Shown one piece after another: positions 41,288 through 48,822 of a stretch of 64,000 nt of DNA (position 1 is the stretch's first letter; each line of letters starts with the position of its first letter). Below the pieces are notes generated by a model. The model saw nothing but the letters and a program-made list of their open reading frames with translations. It was not told the origin of the DNA and ran no database searches. Origin of the DNA: Clostridia bacterium (lineage in GTDB: Bacteria; Bacillota; Clostridia; Oscillospirales; Acutalibacteraceae); NCBI GenBank assembly GCA_017397845.1, contig JAFQHU010000008.1, positions 150,350-214,349 on the forward strand, in the 5' to 3' direction. The translations under genes and the position numbers were made by a program.

Positions 41288-41974
41288 ATGGAAAAAATAC
41301 TTATCGTTGACGATGAACTTGCTATTGCAGAGCTTATTTCCGATTCTTTGGAGGATGAGGGCTTTGAAACTGTGATAAAAACTGACGGCAGAAGTGCTTA
41401 TGAGTATATAAACGAGCACAGGGACGAGCTGTCACTGATTACCCTTGACATAATGATGCCGGAAATTTCCGGTGTTGATCTTTGTAAATTTATAAGAGGC
41501 AGTGTGGATTGTCCCATTATTTTTGTTTCTGCCAAAGGTAAAACCATTGATAAGGTTCTCGGTTTGGAAATCGGAGCCGATGATTATATTGCAAAGCCTT
41601 TTGTGGTTGAAGAGTTTGTGGCGAGAGTAAAGGCACATCTCAGGAGAGAGCAAAGACATTCAGCCACTGTTGTTGACGGAGTGATAAAGGTGGGGGATAT
41701 TGAAATTGATACCGGTTCTCTGACCGTCAGCAAAAAAGGTGAAAGCATTTCGCTTTCAACCCGTGAATTCCAACTTCTTCAATATCTTATGGAAAATGCG
41801 GGAAAGGTGCTTACCCGCGAACAGATTTTCGCTCATGTGTGGGATACTGAATTCGGTGATATAGGTACTGTGGCCGTAAATATTAAAAGTGTAAGAGATA
41901 AAATTGACTCCGAAAACGAATATATAAAAACCGTATGGGGTGTGGGCTATAAATTTGTAAAGGTTATCAGATAA
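41288..41974 (+). CDS. OmpR-family response regulator (second system)
   Basis: A 228-residue regulator, divergent from the VanRS-like operon. I start at ATG 41288 after GGGAAGG; a GTG nine bases earlier is a weaker choice. The receiver has ILIVDDELAIAELI, the phosphoacceptor Asp in LITLDIMMPEISG, IFVSAKGK and the Lys in DDYIAKPFVVEEF. The DNA-binding domain has STREFQLLQYLMENAGKVLTR and VAVNIKSVRDKI. Its kinase starts 13 bases after its stop. A TATAAT at 41245-41250 is its likely -10. Its targets are unknown; the shared intergenic repeats could also serve this regulator. Confidence 0.92.
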   Translation: MEKILIVDDELAIAELISDSLEDEGFETVIKTDGRSAYEYINEHRDELSLITLDIMMPEISGVDLCKFIRGSVDCPIIFVSAKGKTIDKVLGLEIGADDYIAKPFVVEEFVARVKAHLRREQRHSATVVDGVIKVGDIEIDTGSLTVSKKGESISLSTREFQLLQYLMENAGKVLTREQIFAHVWDTEFGDIGTVAVNIKSVRDKIDSENEYIKTVWGVGYKFVKVIR

Positions 41975-41987
41975 AAGGTGAGGACAG

Positions 41988-43268
41988 ATGAACAGCAGGA
42001 AGGGTAATTTAATAACGATATTGGCACTTGTCTGTGTTATTGCCGGTTTTGGTTATTTTTATAATGCTTCCGTGCGTGCAACACTCAGCGATGCCGCCGT
42101 TAATGCCAAGGAAGTGCTGGTTGAATACAATACCGAGATAATAGCCGCTCTTGTCAAAGAAGCTTCCGTTGATACCTGGGACGATATCGTTAATGAATAT
42201 GATGAAATCATCGTTACAATTGAAGACAGCAATAACAACGAAATAGCACAGAGTAACGAAAACACATGGACCGCTCTCGACGTAAAGGTTCAGACACCCT
42301 TTGAGTACAGGGGAAAGGCTTACCTTATAATTTCTTCCGTTTACCTTCTGGAGGATTATGTGGCTGATATGAGGGCCAGAACCAAGTTTATTGTTATCGA
42401 AATGCTCTTTCTTTTTTCTGCGTTTGCGTCGATGATTTTAATTACCCATACTCTTGTTATGCGGCCCTTCAGAAAGCTATATAAAGCTATAGAGGAATAT
42501 GACAAAACAGGCGAATTTGAAAAGAAAAGAATTACCGGTTATGCGGGAAAGGTTTACCGTCGCTTTGTGTCAATGACGGAAAACCTTGAGTCAAATCAGC
42601 GTAATCAGAGACGAATTATTGCTTCCATTTCCCATGATATCAAAACTCCGCTGACATCCATTATGGGTTATGCAGAAAGATTGCAGAAGGATAATATATC
42701 CCAGGAAAGAAGGGTACATTATCTTGACACGGTTTATGAAAAAAGTTTGGAGATAAAGGAACTGGTCAATGAATTTGACGAATATCTCAGCCTTGACCAA
42801 AAACAGCAAACTCACAGAGAGCTTTTTCCTGTGGAAAGAATCGCTTCTGCCATCCGTAACGATTACGCAACGGATCTTGAGGCTGCGGGTATTGTTCTTT
42901 CGGTAAACAATTATGCAGATGATGCACAGATAGAAATAGACCGACTGAAATTCAAAAGAGTTTTCGGTAATATATTTGCAAATTCTACCAAACATTTTAA
43001 GAGTAAAGAAAAGATAATCCGTGTAGATATATATGCAGATAAGGGTAATGTTTATTTCCATATCAATGATAACGGAGAGGGTGTGCCCGAAGAAAATCTT
43101 GAACTTATCTTTGAACCTTTGTATACATCCGATGAGGGCAGAAAGCTGGCCGGTTTGGGTCTTTCCATATGCCGTGAAATAATTGATGCTCATTCAGGCA
43201 GAATATATGCTCAGCAGAGTGATCTCGGCGGTCTTGAGGTTATAATCGAGCTTGACAGAAAAAAATAA
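41988..43268 (+). CDS. sensor histidine kinase of the second system
   Basis: A 426-residue membrane kinase. A first helix (residues ~8-26) and a second (~135-155) enclose a ~105-residue outer sensor domain; a HAMP-like segment follows (RPFRKLYKAIEEYDKTGE). The His box is IASISHDIKTPLTSIMGYAERL, the N box region reads FGNIFANSTKHF, G1 is HINDNGEGVPEE and G2 is LAGLGLSICREI. It is 13 bases downstream of its regulator and 12 bases upstream of the rRNA methyltransferase gene, so transcription may continue through. The signal sensed is unknown. Confidence 0.9.
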   Translation: MNSRKGNLITILALVCVIAGFGYFYNASVRATLSDAAVNAKEVLVEYNTEIIAALVKEASVDTWDDIVNEYDEIIVTIEDSNNNEIAQSNENTWTALDVKVQTPFEYRGKAYLIISSVYLLEDYVADMRARTKFIVIEMLFLFSAFASMILITHTLVMRPFRKLYKAIEEYDKTGEFEKKRITGYAGKVYRRFVSMTENLESNQRNQRRIIASISHDIKTPLTSIMGYAERLQKDNISQERRVHYLDTVYEKSLEIKELVNEFDEYLSLDQKQQTHRELFPVERIASAIRNDYATDLEAAGIVLSVNNYADDAQIEIDRLKFKRVFGNIFANSTKHFKSKEKIIRVDIYADKGNVYFHINDNGEGVPEENLELIFEPLYTSDEGRKLAGLGLSICREIIDAHSGRIYAQQSDLGGLEVIIELDRKK

Positions 43269-43280
43269 AGAGGGAATACT

Positions 43281-44714
43281 ATGTCAATCAAAAAAAACGA
43301 TGAAATACGTCTTAAAATAACCGCTCTCACATCTCAGGGGAGCGGTATAGGCAGATATAACGATATGGCGGTTTTTGTGGAGGACAGTGCTGTCGGCGAT
43401 GACCTTTTGGTTCACGTAATAAAAGTAAAGAAAAACTATGCTGTGGGTATAATAAAAAAAATCTATAAAAGCTCACCGGACAGAGTTGAATCAGACTGTG
43501 AGGCTTTCGGAAAATGCGGCGGCTGCAGCTACCGTCACATATCCTATGAGGCAGAAAAAAGAGAAAAGAAGCAGTTCGTTACCGATGCCATGAACCGCAT
43601 AGGGGGTATAGATGTAAAGACAGAAAATATCTATACCGTCAAAAATCCTGACCGTTACCGTAATAAAGCACAGATACCGGTGGGTCTCGGTAAAGACGGT
43701 CAGCTCATAACAGGCTTTTATTCCAAAAGAAGTCATCGTATTGTTCCCTGTGATGACTGCCTTTTGCAAATGCCGGACTTTAAGGATATTGTTGCCGCTG
43801 TGAGAAAATACATTCTTGAAAATCCTGTTTCTGTTTATGATGAGGAAACGGGGAAAGGTCTTATAAGGCATATTTATTTAAGGCAGGGAAGGAAAACGGG
43901 ACAGATTATGGTTTGTCTCGTAATTAACGGCGACACATTACCGAAAAAAGAAAGGTTTATCGAATCTGTTCTTTCCGTTAACGGAAATATAAAATCAATC
44001 GTTCTGAACATCAATAAGGCTGACACCAATGTAATTTTAGGTGAAAAATGCGTTACTCTGTGGGGAGAAGATTTCATCGAGGATGAGCTATGCGGTCTTA
44101 CCTTCAGAATTTCACCGCTGTCCTTTTATCAGGTAAATCCTGAGGGTACGGAAATTCTTTACGGTAAAGCAAAAGAGTACGCCTGCCTCAAAGGGAATGA
44201 AACACTTTTGGATCTGTATTGCGGTACGGGGACCATCGGACTAACCATGGCAAAGTACTGCAAAGAGCTTATCGGCGTGGAAATTATTCCCCAAGCTATA
44301 GAAAATGCAAAGAAAAATGCTTCGCTTAACGGCATAGAAAATTCTCGTTTCATCTGTGACGATGCAGCCGGAGCAGCAAAAACTCTTTTCGAAGAAGGTA
44401 TAAGACCGGATGTAATTATTCTCGATCCGCCAAGAAAGGGTTGCAGCGCAGATGTAATAGATACCGTGGTATCCATGGCACCCGAAAGAGTGGTTTATGT
44501 TTCTTGCGACCCCGCCACATTGGCAAGGGATTGCCGTATCTTTGACGATAAGGGCTACAAGGTAACGGAGCTTTGCGCTGTGGATATGTTTCCGCGAACA
44601 GTCCATGTTGAGACGGTTGTTCAGCTGGTTAGAAAAAATCCCGACACACATATCGACTTTGAAATCAGCCTTGATGAGTTTGATTTAACAGCTTCAGAGG
44701 CAAAAGCGACTTAG
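43281..44714 (+). CDS. rlmD: 23S rRNA (uracil-5)-methyltransferase, RlmD/RumA family
   Basis: SAM-dependent m5U methyltransferase acting on 23S rRNA (or related tRNA/rRNA uridines). The 477-residue protein has an N-terminal TRAM domain, then [4Fe-4S] ligands in CEAFGKCGGC with a fourth Cys in IVPCDDCLLQ. The SAM site reads LLDLYCGTGTIGLTMA, followed by ILDPPRKGCSADVI and the catalytic Cys in VYVSCDPATLARD. Length and motifs match the RlmD/RlmCD group of Firmicutes; whether it modifies one or two positions cannot be seen. It follows the sensor kinase by 12 bases. Confidence 0.92.
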   Translation: MSIKKNDEIRLKITALTSQGSGIGRYNDMAVFVEDSAVGDDLLVHVIKVKKNYAVGIIKKIYKSSPDRVESDCEAFGKCGGCSYRHISYEAEKREKKQFVTDAMNRIGGIDVKTENIYTVKNPDRYRNKAQIPVGLGKDGQLITGFYSKRSHRIVPCDDCLLQMPDFKDIVAAVRKYILENPVSVYDEETGKGLIRHIYLRQGRKTGQIMVCLVINGDTLPKKERFIESVLSVNGNIKSIVLNINKADTNVILGEKCVTLWGEDFIEDELCGLTFRISPLSFYQVNPEGTEILYGKAKEYACLKGNETLLDLYCGTGTIGLTMAKYCKELIGVEIIPQAIENAKKNASLNGIENSRFICDDAAGAAKTLFEEGIRPDVIILDPPRKGCSADVIDTVVSMAPERVVYVSCDPATLARDCRIFDDKGYKVTELCAVDMFPRTVHVETVVQLVRKNPDTHIDFEISLDEFDLTASEAKAT

Positions 44715-44717
44715 ATT

Positions 44718-44745
44718 AACACAGGGGACGGTTCTATGTGTTTTT
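44718..44745. repeat. REP-like hairpin with AGGGGACGG core
   Basis: AACACA (44718-44723) and TGTGTT (44737-44742) enclose GGGGACGGTTCTA. The AGGGGACGG nonamer recurs at 61703-61711. I recall this kind of sequence from clostridial REP elements near REP-associated transposases; none is seen here. The T run may let it act as a terminator for rlmD. Confidence 0.55.
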
Positions 44746-44809
44746 ACGAATGAAAAAAAGACAGTCGACACGGTCGTAAAACTTGAAATGAAATAATAGG
44801 GTGATGTAA

Positions 44810-46201
44810 ATGAAAAAACTTGTTTGTGTAATACTCATATTGGCTTTTATCTTTCTTTGCGGATGCGGTAAATTGTCAGACAATGAAACAGAGGATGCAC
44901 TTCTTTCCGAATATCTTGATCGCGTGGAAAGCTTTGAGGGTGTTATCCATCAGTACGGTGAGGAAGAGAGCCGTGTCCTTTTCGGTGAAAGGTTGGCAGT
45001 TACGGTGCTTTATCCCAAAACAGGAGTCAAAGAGCTGGATGCAGCCATCGGCGAATATATCGACGATGCCATCACGACAGCACAGATAGATTCGGCATCG
45101 GAGGAGCTTACGGGCACAGCGGAACTTCTTATTTCTTATAACAGCTATCTGAATAAAAACGGCATAGTCAGTGTGGAACTTGCAGAGCATTATACTTCCT
45201 CTGTTCTGGCACATCCTGTTGATTTGATAAAAACCTTCTCCTGTGATATGAAAAGCGGAAAGCTAATTGCCATCGATGATATCCTCAGGGAGGGAAAAAG
45301 AGCGGAGATTGAAAACAGACTTATCAAAGATTTTGACATAGACCGTGATTTCAGCGACGAAGATCTGCTTTCACAGTGGGTTTTGACAGATAACTGTCTT
45401 AAGATTGTTTTGACCAGAGGCGAATTTCTGCCCATGTCAGACGGTACAAAGTCTTATACTTTTACCAAAAAAGAAACAAAGACACTGCTTAAGGACGGCA
45501 AAGAAGAGGAAAGCATTCAGGTAAATCAGGAGGAAGAGGCTGAAAGTATTCCTGCAAAAAATCCCGAAACGCATATAGACACAGATAAAGCTATGATTGC
45601 TCTTACTTTTGATGACGGTCCCAGCGCATATACACAGCGGCTTTTGGATATATTCAGAAGGCACGGCGGAAAGGGTACTTTCTTTGTTTTGGGTAATACT
45701 CTCGACAACAGAAGGGACACTCTTAAGAGAATGGTGGCAGAGGGGCACGAGATAGGTAATCACAGCTGGAGTCACAGACAGTTCACTAATATTGATATCG
45801 ATGAGGTCAAAGATCAGATAATGATGACCAGAGCCAAAATCTACGATATTACGGGTATAGATTGCACCATAGTCAGACCCCCTTACGGAGCCTGTAACGA
45901 TGAGATAAGAGCATTGGGCGAAGAAATAGGAGTTTCTTTTGTTAATTGGTCTGTGGATACTCTTGATTGGAAGACAAAGAATGCTGATGCAGTTTATAAA
46001 GAGATAATGAAGGATGTTGGTGACGGACACATTATTCTGTGTCACGATCTTCATAAAACAACAGTTGATGCTATGGAAAAGGTTATTCCTGATCTGATAA
46101 AGCAAGGTTATCAGTTGGTAACTGTTTCTGAACTTCTCACTTGCAGAGGCGGAGCGGTTCAGGCAGGGAAAATGTATTATAAGCAAGTGAAAGGACAGTA
46201 A
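44810..46201 (+). CDS. PdaC-like lipoprotein polysaccharide deacetylase
   Basis: A 463-residue lipoprotein: the signal sequence ends in the lipobox FLCGC, so it would be anchored to the outer face of the membrane at that Cys. Residues ~30-245 resemble the DUF4163/DUF3298 outer domains found in PdaC and RsiV. The C-terminal NodB domain has TFDDGPSAYTQ, the metal-binding HSWSHRQF, RPPYGACNDE, TLDWKTKN and the catalytic ILCHDLH. It likely deacetylates peptidoglycan amino sugars. The NimA-like gene starts 2 bases after its stop. With the VanY-like gene downstream it marks a cell-wall-modifying neighbourhood. Confidence 0.9.
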   Translation: MKKLVCVILILAFIFLCGCGKLSDNETEDALLSEYLDRVESFEGVIHQYGEEESRVLFGERLAVTVLYPKTGVKELDAAIGEYIDDAITTAQIDSASEELTGTAELLISYNSYLNKNGIVSVELAEHYTSSVLAHPVDLIKTFSCDMKSGKLIAIDDILREGKRAEIENRLIKDFDIDRDFSDEDLLSQWVLTDNCLKIVLTRGEFLPMSDGTKSYTFTKKETKTLLKDGKEEESIQVNQEEEAESIPAKNPETHIDTDKAMIALTFDDGPSAYTQRLLDIFRRHGGKGTFFVLGNTLDNRRDTLKRMVAEGHEIGNHSWSHRQFTNIDIDEVKDQIMMTRAKIYDITGIDCTIVRPPYGACNDEIRALGEEIGVSFVNWSVDTLDWKTKNADAVYKEIMKDVGDGHIILCHDLHKTTVDAMEKVIPDLIKQGYQLVTVSELLTCRGGAVQAGKMYYKQVKGQ

Positions 46202-46203
46202 AA

Positions 46204-46695
46204 ATGACTAAAGGTATAACACGCAGAGAAAGAGAAGTAACGGATATTAATGAAATACTTTCTATACTTGACAAAGCAAAGGTTCTCCATTTGGGTCTCG
46301 TTGACGGAGATGAGCCTTATGTGGTGCCGATGAATTACGGCTATGTTATGGAAGACGGAAAGCTTACCGTTTACCTTCACGGTGCCAAGGTCGGCAGAAA
46401 GCTTGATGTTATGAGGGCAAACCCGAAGGTGTTTTTTGAGCTTGACTGTGATATCGTACCCTTTGAGGGCAAAACAGCCTGTAATTACGGTATTACTTAT
46501 GCATCAGTAATGGGCAAAGGAAAAGCCGTGATCGTAGATGACGGGGATATAAAGGAAAAAATCAAAGGTCTCCAGGTGCTTATGAAAACCCAAACGGGTA
46601 AAGATTTCGAAATAACAGAGAAAATGGCAGGCATCGTTTCTGTTATCAGAATAGATGTTTCCGACTTTACTGCAAAGAAAAGACCTATGGGATAA
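46204..46695 (+). CDS. pyridoxamine-phosphate-oxidase-like flavoprotein (NimA family)
   Basis: A 163-residue split-barrel FMN-binding protein. The start MTKGITRREREVTDINEIL and the block LHLGLVDGDEPYVVPMNYGYV are typical of the NimA/5-nitroimidazole-reductase-like group. Most members in Clostridia have unknown substrates, so antibiotic resistance should not be claimed. It follows the deacetylase stop by 2 bases and is co-transcribed with it; a strong terminator follows. Confidence 0.87.
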   Translation: MTKGITRREREVTDINEILSILDKAKVLHLGLVDGDEPYVVPMNYGYVMEDGKLTVYLHGAKVGRKLDVMRANPKVFFELDCDIVPFEGKTACNYGITYASVMGKGKAVIVDDGDIKEKIKGLQVLMKTQTGKDFEITEKMAGIVSVIRIDVSDFTAKKRPMG

Positions 46696-46700
46696 AGTGT

Positions 46701-46734
46701 AAAAGGCTGTCACTGATACGTGACGGCCTTTTCT
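46701..46734 (+). terminator. terminator after the NimA-like gene
   Basis: AAAAGGCTGTCAC (46701-46713) pairs with GTGACGGCCTTTT (46720-46732) with one G-U/mismatch position. Confidence 0.88.
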
Positions 46735-46743
46735 TACAAAATT

Positions 46744-46804
46744 CTTAAGATTTACTGAAAGAAATCTTACTTGTATTGCTTTCTCTTTTTTCTTGCTCTA
46801 TAGT
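46744..46804 (+). promoter_or_regulatory. vanY-like promoter with 11-bp direct repeats upstream
   Basis: TTGCTT (46776-46781) and TATAGT (46799-46804) are 17 bases apart. Immediately upstream are three 11-base units: CTTAAGATTTA (46744), CTGAAAGAAAT (46755) and CTTACTTGTAT (46766). The first matches the unit before the VanRS-like operon. The units also contain the inverted repeat TAAGATTT/AAATCTTA (46746-46753, 46762-46769). Confidence 0.65.
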
Positions 46805-46823
46805 GGTTACAGAGGTGATTACT

Positions 46824-47516
46824 ATGAATAAAAAGACAGAGAAAAGGAAAGAGAGAAGCCGTTTCCGTATACTGGTGCTTGTATTTATTGCTGCTTTCAT
46901 TATGACGGTGGCAGGGGATATGCTCCATAAAGATTTCGGAGGATATTTTATCAAAGAAGCTACCATGGAAAACGGCCGGGAGCTTATACTCGTAAATTCA
47001 GAAAACAAAGTTCCGGAAGATTTTGAGACGGAGCTTGTCACTCTTACAAACGGTGAAAAGGTGGACAGTCTGATTTATCCGCGGCTACAGGAAATGTTTG
47101 ACGATATGAGGGCTGAGGGATATTATCCGCAGGTGGTATCGGGATACCGTGACAGCGAAAAGCAGGAGGATATATTTGAAAATAAATATGCGGCATTCCG
47201 CGGAGAGGGCTACAGTAAAAAAGAAGCCAGGAAGCTTACGGAAAAATGGGTGGCTGAGCCGGGAACGAGCGAGCACGAAACGGGTCTTGCCGTGGATATT
47301 AACCCTGACAGAGAAAAAAGCGGTAATGAGGTCTATAAATGGCTCGAAAAAAATGCTCACAAATACGGTTTTATTAAACGTTATCCTGAGGAAAAAACAG
47401 AAATAACGGGTATAGCAGATGAGTCCTGGCATTACCGCTATGTAGGGGAAAAGGCGGCGAAGGTAATGAAGGAGAAAAATCTTTGCCTTGAGGAGTATAT
47501 CGAATATATATCATAA
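46824..47516 (+). CDS. VanY-like D-alanyl-D-alanine carboxypeptidase
   Basis: A 230-residue M15B-type peptidase. I start at ATG 46824 (MNKKTEKRKERSR) after GAGGTG; the frame upstream holds the promoter. One N-terminal membrane helix (residues ~14-33) anchors an outer catalytic domain with QVVSGYRDSEKQEDIF, the zinc-binding SEHETGLAVDINPD and the late ESWHYRYVG His. It trims the terminal D-Ala of peptidoglycan precursors. It has its own promoter with repeats shared with the VanRS-like operon, suggesting control by that system. No vanH/A/X genes are present, so there is no ground to call it glycopeptide resistance. Confidence 0.9.
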   Translation: MNKKTEKRKERSRFRILVLVFIAAFIMTVAGDMLHKDFGGYFIKEATMENGRELILVNSENKVPEDFETELVTLTNGEKVDSLIYPRLQEMFDDMRAEGYYPQVVSGYRDSEKQEDIFENKYAAFRGEGYSKKEARKLTEKWVAEPGTSEHETGLAVDINPDREKSGNEVYKWLEKNAHKYGFIKRYPEEKTEITGIADESWHYRYVGEKAAKVMKEKNLCLEEYIEYIS

Positions 47517-47520
47517 CAGA

Positions 47521-47552
47521 AAATGCACTCTTGAACAGGGTGCATTTTTATA
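47521..47552 (+). terminator. terminator of the vanY-like gene
   Basis: AAATGCAC (47521-47528) pairs with GTGCATTT (47540-47547), followed by TTATAG. Confidence 0.75.
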
Positions 47553-47592
47553 GTATAATAATAAAAAACACTTCCGAAAGAAGAAAAAGACA

Positions 47593-48264
47593 ATGAAAAT
47601 AATAGCACATATTTATACGGATTTCCCCGAAAAGTTCGGTATACCCCGTCAGAGCGGACTTATCGAAGAACTGGAGGGGAAAATAGTCTTCACTCCCGAA
47701 TACCGTAATCCCGAAGCCTTGAGAGGCATAGAGGATTTTTCTCATATATGGCTTCTGTGGGAGTTTTCCGAGGCTGTGAGAGAAGATTGGAAGCCTACCG
47801 TCAGACCTCCTCTTTTAGGCGGAAATAAGCGAATGGGCGTATTTGCCACCCGCTCACCCTTCCGTCCCAACTCAATAGGACTTTCCTCGGTACGTCTTGA
47901 CAGAGCGGAAATAACGGAAAAAGAGGGAGCCGTCTTGTATGTAAAGGGTGCCGACCTGATGAACGGCACACCGATTTATGATATAAAGCCCTATCTCCCT
48001 TATGCGGACAGTCATCCCGATGCCGTAGGCGGATTTACGGAAACTCTTGGCGAAAGACAGCTCGAAGTAGACTTTCCTGAAGAGCTGCTCAAAAAAGTTC
48101 CCGAAGAAAAAAGAAAGGCTCTTATTAAGGTTCTGGCCTGTGATCCCCGCCCCTCTTATCAAAATGACGGGGAAAGAGTTTACGGTCTGCCCTTCGGTGG
48201 GGTAGAGATGAAGTTCAGGGTAAACGGAAAAGTGCTCAGCGTAATTTCAGTCTGTACAATGTAA
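47593..48264 (+). CDS. trmO: tRNA (N6-threonylcarbamoyladenosine37-N6)-methyltransferase
   Basis: TrmO/YaeB (TsaA) family enzyme that methylates t6A37 of tRNA using SAM. The 223-residue protein has the family blocks GIPRQSGLIEELEGKIVF, LRGIEDFSHIWLLWEF, GVFATRSPFRPNSIGLS and DLMNGTPIYDIKPYLPYAD, in order. Length is normal. It has a weak ribosome site and stands alone; a hairpin about 55 bases after the stop separates it from the convergent GtrA gene. Confidence 0.94.
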   Translation: MKIIAHIYTDFPEKFGIPRQSGLIEELEGKIVFTPEYRNPEALRGIEDFSHIWLLWEFSEAVREDWKPTVRPPLLGGNKRMGVFATRSPFRPNSIGLSSVRLDRAEITEKEGAVLYVKGADLMNGTPIYDIKPYLPYADSHPDAVGGFTETLGERQLEVDFPEELLKKVPEEKRKALIKVLACDPRPSYQNDGERVYGLPFGGVEMKFRVNGKVLSVISVCTM

Positions 48265-48318
48265 CCGCATAGCATGACAGCTTACAAAATAAAAACATGC
48301 TGAATGTATAAAATAAAG

Positions 48319-48343
48319 GACGGCCGGATGTGAACCGACCGTC
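48319..48343. terminator. hairpin between convergent trmO and GtrA genes
   Basis: GACGGCCGG (48319-48327) pairs with CCGACCGTC (48335-48343) with one mismatch; the flanks have only weak T runs. It is a plausible but unproved shared terminator. Confidence 0.5.
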
Positions 48344-48356
48344 ATTATTATGTTCA

Positions 48357-48797
48357 TTATCTGGTGTTTTCCTGATTGCGGTAAACCACAAATTTACAGA
48401 AAAGGTATTCGAGAATCATGTTTGACAGCATAGTGACGGCAAGCACGATGTATTCATTCACACCGTTGCCTGTTGCTGCGTTACCGATTATGGTGGAAAC
48501 AGGAGTAAAAATCAGATAAAAGCCGAAAATCTTTGCCATGGCAACAGGGATATTTGCCGCTGATTTAAATGTGAAACGGCGGTTAAAGGTGAAGTTCCAT
48601 AAAACGGAAAGAGTAAGTGCGATAAGATAGCACACACCGTATTCCGCACTGAGTATAGCCATGATTTTTTCGTTCTGAATGTTTATGTTGGGCAGAATAA
48701 GCTCATTGAGTATTGTAAATGAGACAACCTGGATTATACCCGCTGAGGCTGAAAAGAGAGCAAATTTTACTGCCTGTAAAGCGTCGCTTTTTTTCAT
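48357..48797 (-). CDS. GtrA-family membrane protein
   Basis: A 146-residue protein with four membrane helices, matching the GtrA/flippase-like family. Marks are the first helix FALFSASAGIIQVVSFTILNEL, NFTFNRRFTFK after helix two (the conserved W-N-F-x-x-N-R-x-x-x-F) and a C-terminal EYLFCKFVVYR. Such proteins help move lipid-linked sugars across the membrane, but no glycosyltransferase is adjacent. It lies 25 bases downstream of the M28 peptidase gene on the same strand. Confidence 0.88.
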   Translation of the reverse strand: MKKSDALQAVKFALFSASAGIIQVVSFTILNELILPNINIQNEKIMAILSAEYGVCYLIALTLSVLWNFTFNRRFTFKSAANIPVAMAKIFGFYLIFTPVSTIIGNAATGNGVNEYIVLAVTMLSNMILEYLFCKFVVYRNQENTR

Positions 48798-48822
48798 TTT
48801 ATTTTCTCCTTTGATTTAATAA

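Noticed and set aside
45437..46186. 249-codon frame on the minus strand
   Set aside because: Antisense to the NodB domain of the PdaC-like gene, with no initiation signals.
46204..46695. Nitroimidazole-resistance gene
   Set aside because: NimA-like fold only; most relatives are uncharacterised flavoproteins, so resistance is not supported.
39213..47516. Glycopeptide-resistance (van) operon
   Set aside because: VanR/VanS-like and VanY-like genes are present but vanH, a D-Ala:D-Lac/Ser ligase and vanX are not, and similar genes are common in sensitive Clostridia.
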